DNA from: Clostridia bacterium
GTDB lineage: Bacteria; Bacillota; Clostridia; Oscillospirales; Acutalibacteraceae
Assembly (NCBI GenBank): GCA_017414965.1
Contig: JAFQJL010000028.1
Location: 1-55,363, forward strand
Direction of reading: 5' to 3'
Length of the DNA: 55,363 nucleotides
Below, piece after piece: positions 1 to 9,390 of the stretch. Numbering within the stretch: the stretch's first letter is position 1; every line of letters begins with the position of its first letter. Under the pieces are notes generated by a model. It was given only the letters and a program-made list of their open reading frames with translations. It was not told the origin of the DNA and made no database searches. The position numbers and the translations under genes are program-made.

Positions 1-1767
1 CGCTTCGCGCTCTTCCACGGTATCGGCGCAGATCATCTCGCGGAACGCCGCGATACGATCGGCTTCGAAGAACATGTGCTCGGTACGGCACAGGCCGATG
101 CCTGAGGCACCCAGCTCACGCGCCTTCTTCGCATCCGCCGGCGTATCGGCGTTGGTGCGAACCTTCAGCGTGCGGACCTCATCCGCCCACTCCATGATGC
201 GGCCGAACTCGCCCGCGATCTCGGCGTCAACCGTCGGGATGATGCCGTCGTAGATGTTACCGGTGGAGCCGTCGATGGAGATGTAGTCGCCCTCCACGAA
301 AGTCTTGCCGGCCAACTCAAACTTCTTATTCTCTTCGTCCATCTTGATGTCGCCGCAACCGGACACGCAGCAGGTACCCATACCGCGCGCCACAACCGCC
401 GCGTGGGAGGTCATACCGCCACGGACGGTGAGGATGCCCTGCGAAGCCTTCATACCGGTGATATCCTCCGGCGAGGTCTCCAGACGGACCAGCACGACCT
501 TCTCGCCGCGCGCATCCCACGCCACAGCGTCGTCAGCCGTAAACACGATCTTACCGCAAGCAGCACCCGGCGAAGCGCCCAAGCCCTTGCCCATCGGGGT
601 AGCGGCCTTCAGAGCCTTCGTGTCAAACTGCGGGTGGAGCAGAGTATCGAGGTTACGCGGATCGATCATCGCGACCGCTTCCTTCTTGGAGATCATGCCC
701 TCGTCGACCAGATCGCACGCGATCTTCAGCGCCGCCTTCGCGGTACGCTTGCCGTTACGGGTCTGCAGCATGTACAGCTTCTGATCCTCAATGGTGAACT
801 CCATATCCTGCATATCGCGATAGTGATTCTCGAGCGTGTTGCAGATGCCCACAAACTGCTCGTACACCGCCGGCATAACCTCCGCCAGCTGCGCGATCGG
901 GGACGGGGTGCGGACGCCGGCCACGACGTCTTCGCCCTGCGCGTTCATCAGGAACTCGCCCATCAGCTTCTTCTCACCGGTAGCCGGATCGCGGGTAAAC
1001 GCCACGCCGGTGCCGGAGGTGTCGCCCATGTTACCGAACGCCATCATCTGCACGTTAACGGCGGTACCCCACGAATACGGGATATCGTTGTCGCGGCGGT
1101 AAACGTTCGCACGCGGGTTATCCCACGAACGGAACACCGCTTCGACAGCGCCCATCAACTGCTCCTTCGGATCGGTCGGGAAATCCTTGCCGATCTTGGC
1201 CTTGTACTCTTCCTTGAACTGGCCGGCCAGAACCGCGAGATCCTCGGCAGTCAGATCGACGTCCTGCGTGACGCCCTTTTCTTCCTTCATCTTGTCAATG
1301 AGCTCTTCGAAATACTTCTTGCCCACTTCCATAACAACGTCGGAATACATCTGGATGAAACGGCGATAGCAGTCCCACGCCCAACGCGGGTTGCCGGACT
1401 TGCGCGCCATGGTATCCACCACGTCCTCGTTCAAGCCGAGGTTCAAGATGGTATCCATCATACCCGGCATGGAAGCACGGGCGCCCGAACGGACCGACAC
1501 CAGCAACGGATTTTCCTTATCACCGAACTTCTTGCCGGTGATGGCTTCCATCTTCACGATGTACTCCATGATCTGGGCACGGATCTCGTCGTTGATCTGG
1601 CGACCATCCTCATAATACTGGGTGCAGGCTTCGGTGGAAATGGTGAAGCCCTGCGGCACCGGCAGACCCAGGCTGGTCATTTCCGCCAGGTTCGCGCCCT
1701 TACCGCCCAGCAGCTCACGCATTTTCGCATTGCCTTCGCTAAACAGATAGACATACTTGTGACTCAT
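1..1767 (-). CDS. ppdK: Pyruvate, phosphate dikinase, partial (C-terminus beyond window)
   Basis: Interconverts pyruvate, ATP and phosphate with PEP, AMP and pyrophosphate in cytosolic PEP/pyruvate metabolism. The protein starts MSHKYVYLF, preceded by GGAGG at 1775-1779, and runs 589 codons off the window start; the family is about 880 residues, so the C-terminal third of the PEP/pyruvate domain is missing. The N-terminal ATP-grasp region (KGANLAEM, SVRSGARASMPGMMDT) is followed by the swivelling phosphohistidine domain, with the TSHA motif and catalytic His at residue 455, the same number as in Clostridium symbiosum PPDK. The reading frame is intact. It is transcribed away from pth with its own candidate promoter. 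Identity is firm; only the C-terminal part cannot be judged. Confidence 0.97.
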   Translation of the reverse strand, partial: MSHKYVYLFSEGNAKMRELLGGKGANLAEMTSLGLPVPQGFTISTEACTQYYEDGRQINDEIRAQIMEYIVKMEAITGKKFGDKENPLLVSVRSGARASMPGMMDTILNLGLNEDVVDTMARKSGNPRWAWDCYRRFIQMYSDVVMEVGKKYFEELIDKMKEEKGVTQDVDLTAEDLAVLAGQFKEEYKAKIGKDFPTDPKEQLMGAVEAVFRSWDNPRANVYRRDNDIPYSWGTAVNVQMMAFGNMGDTSGTGVAFTRDPATGEKKLMGEFLMNAQGEDVVAGVRTPSPIAQLAEVMPAVYEQFVGICNTLENHYRDMQDMEFTIEDQKLYMLQTRNGKRTAKAALKIACDLVDEGMISKKEAVAMIDPRNLDTLLHPQFDTKALKAATPMGKGLGASPGAACGKIVFTADDAVAWDARGEKVVLVRLETSPEDITGMKASQGILTVRGGMTSHAAVVARGMGTCCVSGCGDIKMDEENKKFELAGKTFVEGDYISIDGSTGNIYDGIIPTVDAEIAGEFGRIMEWADEVRTLKVRTNADTPADAKKARELGASGIGLCRTEHMFFEADRIAAFREMICADTVEEREA

Positions 1768-1868
1768 TTTTATACCTCCATAATTTGAGATGTTCCTTAC
1801 AGTAGCAAAATGCCGCCCGCCAGTCACCAGGGCGCACATTCAACCAAGGCTCTGTAAAGCCATCCACT

Positions 1869-1897
1869 ATTATAACAGATAAGTTTTTATTTTTCTA
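1869..1897 (-). promoter_or_regulatory. Candidate sigma-A promoter for ppdK
   Basis: On the minus strand TAGAAA (1892-1897) and a perfect TATAAT (1869-1874) are 17 bp apart. The start codon lies about 95 nt downstream at 1767. The -35 box is weak (4 of 6). Confidence 0.5.
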
Positions 1898-2011
1898 TAC
1901 CTTTTTGAAAAAAAGAAAAAATATTTGCACTTCTGTGACTCCGCATAGATTTTGACGGCGAAATTCGTCGTTGTTCGGTTGTTTTTGCTATGGTTTGGGT
2001 GTAAATTGGAC

Positions 2012-2040
2012 TTGCGGGGGCGGTTTTGATTTGGTATAAT
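2012..2040 (+). promoter_or_regulatory. Candidate promoter for pth-mfd-maf
   Basis: TTGCGG (2012-2017) and TATAAT (2035-2040) are separated by 17 bp, 45 bp before the pth start codon. Confidence 0.6.
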
Positions 2041-2085
2041 GAGGAAAATGGGCTCTGTATGTGCCAAGTTTAAGGACGTGATGAG

Positions 2086-2679
2086 ATGTTCTTTCGCAAA
2101 AAATCCGGTCCGGTGGATTTTCTGGCGGTCGGGCTGGGCAATCCCGGCAAGGAATACGCCAACACCCGCCACAACGCCGGTCAGATCGCCGTATCGGCGC
2201 TCGCCGCGGACGCCGGCGTGCAGCTGACGCGCGCCAAATTCAAATCCCTCACCGCCGAAGCAACCTTCGACGGTGTTCGCGTGTTGCTCATGCTGCCGCA
2301 GACCTATATGAATCTGTCCGGACAGGCGGTGGCGGAAGCCGCTAAGTTCTACAAGATCCCGCCGGAGCGCGTGCTGGTGTTTTCGGACGACGTGGCGCTG
2401 GACGTGGGCAAGGTCCGCGTGCGTCGCAAAGGCAGCGACGGCGGTCAGAAAGGGCTTCGCAACATCACCGAGCAACTCGGCACCACCGAGTTTCCGCGTA
2501 TCCGACTGGGCGTGGGCGCCAAGCCGCATCCCGAAATGGAAATGGCCGATTGGGTGCTTTCACGTTTCCACTCGGACGAGCGCAAATCGATCGATGAGGC
2601 GGCAGCCAACGCCGTCGCCGCCGCCAAGCTGGTGTTTGCCGGCGATATCGACGGCGCCATGAACCGATATTCTCGCTGA
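2086..2679 (+). CDS. pth: Peptidyl-tRNA hydrolase
   Basis: Cleaves the ester bond of peptidyl-tRNA released from stalled ribosomes, recycling tRNA in the cytosol. The 197-residue length suits the family (about 190). Visible landmarks are GLGNPG with the tRNA-binding Asn19, catalytic His29 in TRHNAG, Asn76 in YMNLSG, and the acidic FSDD around Asp101. The ATG at 2086 follows GGACGTGATGAG, a modest ribosome binding site; an upstream ATG at 2039 is out of this frame. It is followed after 17 bp by mfd, an order (pth-mfd) common in Bacillota, so the two are probably cotranscribed. Nothing in the active site is missing. Confidence 0.97.
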   Translation: MFFRKKSGPVDFLAVGLGNPGKEYANTRHNAGQIAVSALAADAGVQLTRAKFKSLTAEATFDGVRVLLMLPQTYMNLSGQAVAEAAKFYKIPPERVLVFSDDVALDVGKVRVRRKGSDGGQKGLRNITEQLGTTEFPRIRLGVGAKPHPEMEMADWVLSRFHSDERKSIDEAAANAVAAAKLVFAGDIDGAMNRYSR

Positions 2680-2696
2680 AAGGCGAAGGAGCGTAT

Positions 2697-5600
2697 ATGT
2701 CTGTTTTTTCGAAAGGGATCGGGCGGTCACCAGCCGTCGCATCCCTCCTGCGCGCGGTGTCTACCGGCCAACTACCGGCCGACGTGGTGGGCGTCGCGCT
2801 CATTCATAAGGTGCTGCTGACGCACACCATTGCCGAGGAAACCGGCCGTCGGGCGATTCTGTTTACCGCCGACGAGCCCGAAGCGGCGCGGTGTGCGGCG
2901 GATTTGCGCGCCCTTGGCACCAACGCGTGGCTGTTTCCGACCAAAGATCTCGCGCTGCGGGCGATGGAATCTGCCTCGCGCGAATTTGAACAACAGCGGC
3001 TGGGTGTACTCGGCCGCATGATGCAGGGAGATTGGCAGGTCGTCGTCGCGCCGATCGAAGCCGCCCTGCAATACACGCTGTCGCCGGAAGCGCTGGCGGC
3101 CGCCACCATCACGCTGGTGGCGGGGGAGGATCTGCCGGTGGCGGATCTGCCGGCGGCTCTGCTCGCGGCCGGCTACGAACGCTGTGAGCAAATCGAAGGC
3201 GCCGGTCAGTTTACCGTGCGCGGCGGCATCATCGACGTGTATCCGGCGGCGTGCCCCGATCCCATTCGCTTGGAGCTGTGGGGCGATACGGTGGATTCGC
3301 TGGCGGCGTTTGATCTCATGTCCCAGCGCCGTACCGAGTCGCTTGACCGCGTGTGCATTCCGCCGGCAACCGAGCTGCTCATTCCCGATCCGTCGGCGAC
3401 TATGGAGGCGCTGGACGCTTACGCCGAAACGCTCACCGGCAAAGCGGCGGCCGGAAAGGTCTGCTTGCAGACCGCCGCCGATCAGTTGGCAGCCGGTCTG
3501 CGTCCGACGTCGCCCGAGCGATTCCGCGAGGTGCTGGACGGCGGACACACCACGTTGCTCGATTACGCCGGCGACGCCCTCTGGTTGCTCGCCGAGCCGG
3601 CTCGCTTGCACGAGCAAGCAGTCGCCGCCGAACAGCTTTTGGGCACCGAAATCGAAGGCTTATTGGACGAGCATTTGCTGTGCAAAGGGTTGACCTCGTT
3701 CCGTATGAATTGGGGGCAGTTTATCGGAAATGCTGCCCAAAAAGAGACCGTGCTACTCGACGCGTTTTCGCGCACGGCATCGGAGATTCCGCTGCGCACG
3801 CTGGTATCGGTCACCGCGCAACAATTGCCGTCGTGGAGCGGAAAATTCGACGTATTGACCGAGGAACTTCGCGACGCGGCGGTGGCGCATTACACCTGCG
3901 CGGTGTTGGGCGGCGCCGACGAAGGAAGCGTGCGCGCGCTGACCGAGGATCTGCAAAAAGCGGGGTTTCCGGCGCAATTTGAGCCGGTCAATCTGCCGGA
4001 TCGGGGGCAGGTTTTGGTTTCGCGCGGCGGGCTTTCTGCCGGTGCGGCGTTCCCCGATGCCGGCTTTGTGATCTACACCCGCGGACAAGCGGTCGCGCGG
4101 CGCAAACCGCGGCTGCAAAAGGTGTCCAAAGGCGCCGAGATCCGCAGTGTTTCGGAGCTGAAAATCGGCGATCACGTCGTCCACGCTGCCCACGGCATCG
4201 GCCGTTACAACGGCATTGTGCAGTTGACGGTGCAGGGCGTGGTGAAGGACTACCTCAAGCTTACCTACGACAAGGGCGACGTGCTGTACGTGCCGGTCAC
4301 CCAGTTGGATTTGGTTTCCAAATACATCGGCGCCGGCGAGGGCGATCGCGTCAAGCTGCACAAGTTGGGCGGTCAGGAGTGGAAAAACACCAAGCGCCGC
4401 GTGCGGTCGTCGGTCAAGGACATCGCCAAGGAGCTCATTGCGCTGTACGCCAATCGAATGGCGGCGCCCGGCCACGCGTTTCCGCCGGACGACGAGCTGC
4501 AAAGCGATTTCGAACGGCGGTTTGAGTACGCCGAAACAGACGACCAGCTCCGCTGTGTCGCGGAGATCAAGCGGGATATGGAGCGTCCGGTGCCGATGGA
4601 TCGTCTGCTGTGCGGCGACGTCGGCTTCGGCAAGACCGAGGTGGCGCTCCGCGCCGCGTTCAAGTGCGTGGCGGACGGCAAGCAATGCGTCATTCTGGTG
4701 CCGACCACCATTTTGGCGCTGCAGCATTACAACACCATGACCACGCGATTTGAACAATTCCCCGTCACCGTCGAGATGATCTCGCGGTTCCGTACCCCCA
4801 AACAGCAAGCGGATATTCTGGCGCGTACCGCCGCCGGCAAGGTGGACATTCTGGTGGGCACCCACCGGTTGCTGTCGCAGGATATTCGATTTAAAGACAT
4901 TGGCTTGTTCATCGTGGACGAGGAGCAACGCTTCGGCGTGTCGCAAAAAGAGCGCATCAAGGAACTCACCCCGAACGTCGACGTGCTGACGCTGTCGGCA
5001 ACCCCCATTCCGCGCACGCTGAATATGGCGATGAGCGGCATTCGGGATATGTCGGTCATTGAGGAAGCGCCGCAGGATCGGCATCCGGTGCAGACGTACG
5101 TGCTGGAACACGACAACGCGGTGCTGGAGGAGGCGCTTCGGCGGGAATTCCGCCGCGGCGGACAGGCCTACTATCTGCACAACCGCACCGATAACATCGA
5201 AGCGGTGGCGGCCGCGTGGCAGATTCGTCTGCCGGAGGCGCGCATTGCGGTGGCGCACGGCAAAATGACCGAGGCGCAGATCTCGGATGTGTGGCGGCGG
5301 GTGCTCGAGCAGGAGATCGATCTGCTCATCTGCACCACCATCATCGAAACCGGTATCGACGTCCCCAACGTCAACACCCTGATTATTGAGGACGCCGATC
5401 ACTACGGACTGTCCCAGCTGCACCAGCTTCGCGGACGCGTCGGACGTTCGGCGCGGCGCGCGTATGCGTACCTCACGTTCCGTCGCGGCAAGGTGGTCAG
5501 CGAGATCGCGCAAAAGCGGTTGGAAGCGATGCACGAATTCACCGAATTCGGCGCCGGTTTCCGCATCGCGATGCGGGATATGGAGATCCGCGGCGCCGGC

Positions 5601-6176
5601 AATCTGCTGGGCGCCCAACAGCACGGACATATGGAAGCGGTCGGCTACGACCTCTACCTGCGGCTGTTGTCCGACGCGGTCGCAATGCAAAAAGGTGAGC
5701 GACCGGAATCGGAGGAGGACGTGGATTGTCTGATCGATCTGCCGGTGTCGGCGCACATTCCGGAGGATTATATCCCCTCTACCGCCAACCGATTGGAGAT
5801 CTACCATCGCATTGCGGATATCCGCAACGAAGAGGAGTCGCTGGACGTGTTTGACGAGCTGGTCGACCGCTTCGGCGAACCGCCGGTGGCGGTGCAAAAC
5901 CTCGTGGACATCGCGTTGCTGCGGCATATGGCCGCCGATCGCGGCATTTACGAAATCAAGCAAAACGAGCGCACCCTGCTGCTGATGCAGAAAAAGCTGG
6001 ATCTGGAAATGGGGGCGGCGCTCAACAAGGCGTTGCACGGACGGGTGATGATCTCCGCCGGCAATCGCCCGTATTTCGCCATCAAGCTGCAAGCGGGCGA
6101 GCACGCGCTCGACGCGCTGCGTGAGGCGCTGGTCGCCGCCGAGCAAGCGGGCGACCGGAAAGGATCGGACGTATGA
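2697..6176 (+). CDS. mfd: Transcription-repair coupling factor Mfd
   Basis: DNA translocase that removes RNA polymerase stalled at lesions and recruits UvrA, coupling transcription to excision repair. The 1159 residues match the family (about 1150). Domain order: UvrB-like N-terminal region (to about 330), CarD-type RNA-polymerase interaction domain from about 488 (IGDHVVHAAHGIGRY), helicase core with Walker A GDVGFGKTE near 640 and DEEQRFG near 740, motif VI region QLRGRVGR, then the TRCF C-terminal domain. The start ATG follows AAGGAG with good spacing. It overlaps maf by 4 bp (ATGA at 6173-6176), indicating translational coupling in a pth-mfd-maf operon. Confidence 0.98.
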   Translation: MSVFSKGIGRSPAVASLLRAVSTGQLPADVVGVALIHKVLLTHTIAEETGRRAILFTADEPEAARCAADLRALGTNAWLFPTKDLALRAMESASREFEQQRLGVLGRMMQGDWQVVVAPIEAALQYTLSPEALAAATITLVAGEDLPVADLPAALLAAGYERCEQIEGAGQFTVRGGIIDVYPAACPDPIRLELWGDTVDSLAAFDLMSQRRTESLDRVCIPPATELLIPDPSATMEALDAYAETLTGKAAAGKVCLQTAADQLAAGLRPTSPERFREVLDGGHTTLLDYAGDALWLLAEPARLHEQAVAAEQLLGTEIEGLLDEHLLCKGLTSFRMNWGQFIGNAAQKETVLLDAFSRTASEIPLRTLVSVTAQQLPSWSGKFDVLTEELRDAAVAHYTCAVLGGADEGSVRALTEDLQKAGFPAQFEPVNLPDRGQVLVSRGGLSAGAAFPDAGFVIYTRGQAVARRKPRLQKVSKGAEIRSVSELKIGDHVVHAAHGIGRYNGIVQLTVQGVVKDYLKLTYDKGDVLYVPVTQLDLVSKYIGAGEGDRVKLHKLGGQEWKNTKRRVRSSVKDIAKELIALYANRMAAPGHAFPPDDELQSDFERRFEYAETDDQLRCVAEIKRDMERPVPMDRLLCGDVGFGKTEVALRAAFKCVADGKQCVILVPTTILALQHYNTMTTRFEQFPVTVEMISRFRTPKQQADILARTAAGKVDILVGTHRLLSQDIRFKDIGLFIVDEEQRFGVSQKERIKELTPNVDVLTLSATPIPRTLNMAMSGIRDMSVIEEAPQDRHPVQTYVLEHDNAVLEEALRREFRRGGQAYYLHNRTDNIEAVAAAWQIRLPEARIAVAHGKMTEAQISDVWRRVLEQEIDLLICTTIIETGIDVPNVNTLIIEDADHYGLSQLHQLRGRVGRSARRAYAYLTFRRGKVVSEIAQKRLEAMHEFTEFGAGFRIAMRDMEIRGAGNLLGAQQHGHMEAVGYDLYLRLLSDAVAMQKGERPESEEDVDCLIDLPVSAHIPEDYIPSTANRLEIYHRIADIRNEEESLDVFDELVDRFGEPPVAVQNLVDIALLRHMAADRGIYEIKQNERTLLLMQKKLDLEMGAALNKALHGRVMISAGNRPYFAIKLQAGEHALDALREALVAAEQAGDRKGSDV

Positions 6177-6742
6177 AACCGTTGATTTTGGCTTCGCAGT
6201 CGCCACGGCGACGCGAGATCTGCACACAGCTCGGCATTCCGTTTACGGTGTGTCCGGCCACCGAGGAAGCGCCGTTTGATCCGACGCTGCCGCCCGCCGA
6301 GGCGGTGCTGGCGATCGCACGGTCCAAAGCCGAGGCGGTCGCCGCCGCACACGCGGGCGAAACGGTACTGGGCTCGGACACGGTGGTGGCGGTAGACGGC
6401 GATATTCTCGGCAAGCCGCAAGACGAGGCGGATGCCGCCGCCATGCTTCGCCGCTTATCCGGCCGCACGCATCAGGTGTTGACCGGCGTGTGGGTGGTAA
6501 ACGAGGACGGCGTCGGCGACGGATTTACCGACGTGGCGGCGGTCACGTTTGCGCCGATGAGCGACGCGGATATCGCCGAGTACATCGCCACAAAAGAGCC
6601 GATGGATAAAGCCGGCGCGTACGGCGTGCAGGGAATCGGCGCTCGGTATATCGCCGGCATTGAGGGGGATTTTTACACCGTTATGGGACTTCCGGCGGCC
6701 ACGTGGCGCTTTTTGCGCGACCGATTTGGAAAAAATTTATAA
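6173..6742 (+). CDS. maf: Maf family nucleoside triphosphate pyrophosphatase
   Basis: Maf proteins hydrolyse dTTP/UTP or modified nucleotides to the monophosphate and are linked to arrest of septation. The 189 residues show the N-terminal loop LASQSPRRREIC, the catalytic GSDTVV aspartate near residue 67, LGKP, and SGRTHQVLTGV. The start overlaps the mfd stop. It lies directly upstream of mreB, the classic maf-mre neighbourhood. Whether it prefers dTTP/UTP (YhdE type) or modified bases (YceF type) cannot be decided by eye. An independent mreB promoter follows, so it is the last gene of the pth-mfd-maf unit. Confidence 0.93.
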   Translation: MKPLILASQSPRRREICTQLGIPFTVCPATEEAPFDPTLPPAEAVLAIARSKAEAVAAAHAGETVLGSDTVVAVDGDILGKPQDEADAAAMLRRLSGRTHQVLTGVWVVNEDGVGDGFTDVAAVTFAPMSDADIAEYIATKEPMDKAGAYGVQGIGARYIAGIEGDFYTVMGLPAATWRFLRDRFGKNL

Positions 6743-6759
6743 GATTTCTGAAATTCCTC

Positions 6760-6788
6760 TTGTGTAATCGCGCGCGAGCGTATATAAT
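6760..6788 (+). promoter_or_regulatory. Promoter of mreB
   Basis: TTGTGT (6760-6765), a 17-bp spacer and TATAAT (6783-6788). A second TATAAT overlaps at 6788-6793. It lies about 50 bp before the mreB start, just after maf. Confidence 0.75.
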
Positions 6789-6842
6789 ATAATGTGCATC
6801 AATTTGCAAAACTTTTCCTCACAGAAAGGATGTTTCTATACT

Positions 6843-7865
6843 ATGGGATTCTTTGATATGTTCAACAAGGATATCGGTATCGACCTCGGCACCGCCAACA
6901 CGCTGGTGTTTTTGCACGGCAAGGGCATCGTGATGCGTGAGCCGTCGGTGGTGGCAGTGGACGTCAAGCGCTCGGTCGTGCTGGCCGTCGGCTCGGAAGC
7001 CAAGGAAATGATCGGCCGTACCCCCGGCTCGATCTCGGCGGTCCGTCCGTTGAAGGACGGCGTCATCGCCGATTTTGAGGTCACCGCCGAAATGCTCCGC
7101 TACTTCATCCGCAGCTCCACCCGCACCTCGTTTTTGCGGAGTGCGCGTCTGGTCATCTGCATTCCGTCCGGCGTCACCGAAGTGGAGCGCCGCGCGGTAG
7201 AGGATGCGGCCACCAGCGCCGGCATCCGTCGCGGCAACGTCAAGCTCATCGAGGAACCGATGGCGGCGGCGCTCGGCGCCGGTCTGAAGGTGGACGAGGC
7301 CTCCGGTGTGATGGTCGTCGATATCGGCGGCGGCACCTCGGAAGTGGCGGTCATCTCGCTGGGCGACATCGTGGCGGCCTGCTCGGTCCGCACCGCCGGC
7401 GACGACTTTGACGAGTCCATCATCTCGTATATCAAAAAGAAATTTAACCTGCTCATCGGTGAGCGTACCGCCGAGGAGATCAAGATCAACATCGGCTCGG
7501 CGTTCCCGTACGAGGGCGAAAGCTCGATGGAGATCAAGGGTCGCAACCTGTTAGACGGTCTGCCCAAGAACGTGACCATTACCTCCGAGGAAGTGCGCGA
7601 GGCGCTGACCGATTCGGTTTCCACCATTGTCGACGCTATCCGTTCGACGTTGGAGACCACGCCGCCGGAGTTGGCGGCCGACATCATCACCAACGGCATT
7701 ACCTTGACCGGTGGCGGCGCGTTGCTCCGCGGCTTGGACGAGTTGATTCACCGCGAAACCGGTATGCCGGTGCATATCGCGGAAAATCCGCTTGACTGCG
7801 TGGTAAACGGTACCGGCAAATGTCTGGAAACCGGTATCACCTCCAACTTCCGTACCAATCGATAA
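6843..7865 (+). CDS. mreB: Rod shape-determining protein MreB
   Basis: Actin-like ATPase that forms membrane-associated filaments guiding lateral cell-wall synthesis. The 340-residue form starting [12 protein letters not shown] is chosen because AAAGGA (6825-6830) precedes it and the family begins here; an upstream in-frame ATG at 6792 lies beside the promoter -10. Phosphate-1 loop [10 protein letters not shown], the second phosphate loop [13 protein letters not shown] and the adenosine-site TGGGALL are intact. It heads mreB-mreC-mreD-PBP. A strong hairpin follows immediately, so much mreB transcription may stop before mreC. Confidence 0.97.
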   Translation: MGFFDMFNKDIGIDLGTANTLVFLHGKGIVMREPSVVAVDVKRSVVLAVGSEAKEMIGRTPGSISAVRPLKDGVIADFEVTAEMLRYFIRSSTRTSFLRSARLVICIPSGVTEVERRAVEDAATSAGIRRGNVKLIEEPMAAALGAGLKVDEASGVMVVDIGGGTSEVAVISLGDIVAACSVRTAGDDFDESIISYIKKKFNLLIGERTAEEIKINIGSAFPYEGESSMEIKGRNLLDGLPKNVTITSEEVREALTDSVSTIVDAIRSTLETTPPELAADIITNGITLTGGGALLRGLDELIHRETGMPVHIAENPLDCVVNGTGKCLETGITSNFRTNR

Positions 7866-7867
7866 GC

Positions 7868-7900
7868 AAAAAGCAGACCGTTCGAACGCGGTCTGCTTTT
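7868..7900 (+). terminator. Hairpin terminator between mreB and mreC
   Basis: AAAAGCAGACCG (7869-7880) pairs with CGGTCTGCTTTT (7889-7900) around an 8-nt loop; the stem ends in a T-run. It begins 3 bp after the mreB stop and probably gives partial termination, since no promoter is evident before mreC. Confidence 0.75.
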
Positions 7901-7952
7901 GCCAATTTTGACGGACAACGTCCGTTTGACTGACGAAAGGGGGCAGTGCCCT

Positions 7953-8795
7953 GTGAAAACGTTTTTTAAGAGCATCGGCTTTAAGGTTTTGTGCGGCATT
8001 GTCGCCTTCCTGCTCGGACTGATGATCTATGCCGGTGCATCCGGCGGACTGGCGTCCTTACCGGCCGCCGTATCCGGCGCGCTGCTTACGCCGCTTCAAA
8101 CGGCGTTTACCGCCGTCGGCGATTGGGTCAGCGGTCTGTTCACCTTCGGCAACGCCGAATTGGAGGCGGAGATCGAGGCGCTCAACAAAGAGGTCGCCGC
8201 CCTGCGCGAGCAGCAGGTGGAGTTGGACGAGCTTCGCCGCAAAAACGAGTTGTATGCGCAATTTCTGGAGCTGAAAGAACAGCACCCCGAATATCAATTT
8301 GTGGACGCATCGGTCATTGCCTCCGATCCGTCCGATCCGTATAACAACTTCACCATCGGGCGCGGCTCGGTGTCCGGCGTCAAGCCCGGCAACACCGTCA
8401 TCACGCCGTTGGGACTCGCCGGTGTGGTCACCGAGGTTGGCCCCAACTACGCCAAGGTACGCAGTCTGCTCGATCCCGATCTGCAGGTCAGCGCCTACGA
8501 CAGCCGCACGCGCGAGGACGGTCTGCTGACCGGCAACGTGGAACTGGCACTGGACGGCAAGCTCAAGCTTTCGCATATGGATCGCCACATCACCGCCTCG
8601 GCAGGCGACATCGTCGTCACCTACGGCGGCAGCTATCCCGAGGGACTGATGATCGGCACCATTACCGATATCGGCTCGGAAAGCGACGGTCTCTCCAAGT
8701 ACGCCGTCATCAAACCGTTTGTGGACGTCGGCACCGTTTCGGAGGTCTTTGTGATCGTCAATTATGAGGATCCGACCGCCGGCGCGAAAAAGTAA
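7953..8795 (+). CDS. mreC: Rod shape-determining protein MreC
   Basis: Membrane-anchored periplasm-facing scaffold that links MreB to the elongation synthases. The GTG at 7953 (V-KTFFKSIGFKV) is preferred: AAAGGGGG (7937-7944) is well spaced, and an upstream ATG at 7899 lies inside the terminator stem. It gives 280 residues. A signal anchor near residues 8-30 is followed by a charged coiled coil (about 75-120) and the double beta-barrel domain (FTIGRGSVSGVKPG, VVTYGGSYPEGLMIG). It is followed after 13 bp by mreD. Three successive genes (mreC, mreD, PBP) use GTG starts, suggesting moderated translation. Confidence 0.93.
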   Translation: MKTFFKSIGFKVLCGIVAFLLGLMIYAGASGGLASLPAAVSGALLTPLQTAFTAVGDWVSGLFTFGNAELEAEIEALNKEVAALREQQVELDELRRKNELYAQFLELKEQHPEYQFVDASVIASDPSDPYNNFTIGRGSVSGVKPGNTVITPLGLAGVVTEVGPNYAKVRSLLDPDLQVSAYDSRTREDGLLTGNVELALDGKLKLSHMDRHITASAGDIVVTYGGSYPEGLMIGTITDIGSESDGLSKYAVIKPFVDVGTVSEVFVIVNYEDPTAGAKK

Positions 8796-8808
8796 GGGGG
8801 AGTTTTTG

Positions 8809-9357
8809 GTGAAACATTCCTCCTTGGAAAACGGGCGCCGCGCACTCGACTGGGTGCAGACGCGGTATCTGGCATGGACCGCGTGGGGGCTGCTCATCGC
8901 GCTGTTTGCGTTGTTGCAGGGTATGCCGCACGCGTTTGAGATCGCCGGCGCGCGACCGTTGTTTTTGGTGCCGCTGGTGGTGGGGATCGCGCTGTTCAAC
9001 GGTCCGATCGGCGGGGCGGCCGCCGGATTGGCCGCCGGACTCCTGTGGGATCTGTACGCCACCCACATCTACGGCTTTAACGGTCTGCTGCTGATGATCA
9101 TCGGCTGTGTTGCCGGCTTGCTCATTTGGCTGCTTATCCGCAACAACTGGCTGACCGGCTCGTTGCTCGCAGCCGCCGCCGTGTTTACGCAGGTGCTGCT
9201 GGAATGGCTGTTTTGCGTGGCTTTTGCCGGCGCGGACGGCGCGTGGCGGATCCTGTGGTCCTGCATGCTCCCCAACGCGCTGTACACCGCGCTGCTCTCG
9301 CCGCTGTTTTACTGGCTGACCAAGGCGGTTATGCGGTTTCTGCGGCAGCGCTTCTGA
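8809..9357 (+). CDS. mreD: Rod shape-determining protein MreD
   Basis: Small integral membrane partner of MreC in the elongation complex. The GTG start at 8809 follows AAGGGGGAG; the protein is 182 residues (family about 160-180) with about five hydrophobic segments (for example LLIALFALLQGM, LFLVPLVVGIALFNG, GLAAGLLWDLYA, LLMIIGCVAGLLIWLL). The GxxxGLxxDL-like segment in the middle is typical of MreD. Sequence conservation in this family is low, so identification rests on topology plus its position between mreC and the penicillin-binding protein. Confidence 0.88.
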   Translation: MKHSSLENGRRALDWVQTRYLAWTAWGLLIALFALLQGMPHAFEIAGARPLFLVPLVVGIALFNGPIGGAAAGLAAGLLWDLYATHIYGFNGLLLMIIGCVAGLLIWLLIRNNWLTGSLLAAAAVFTQVLLEWLFCVAFAGADGAWRILWSCMLPNALYTALLSPLFYWLTKAVMRFLRQRF

Positions 9358-9390
9358 TTGCACGAATTTTCACGAAAGGAGTGGCCGACC

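Larger units (their letters stand above)
1768..2085. other. Divergent intergenic region ppdK/pth
   Basis: This 318-bp gap between divergent genes contains the two candidate promoters listed separately. I see no gene, RNA structure or repeat beyond them. The centre (about 1880-1960) is AT-rich. Confidence 0.6.

Noticed and set aside
403-1788. 461-residue plus-strand open frame antisense to ppdK
   Set aside because: The minus strand encodes an intact PPDK with the active-site His at 455; the antisense frame is an Arg/His-rich shadow caused by high GC and has no ribosome binding site.
3753-6227. 824-residue minus-strand open frame antisense to mfd
   Set aside because: Mfd is complete on the plus strand with all motifs; the antisense product has mirror-codon composition and no recognisable domain.
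7899-7952. Upstream ATG start for mreC
   Set aside because: It lies inside the mreB terminator stem with no ribosome binding site; GTG 7953 has AAAGGGGG.
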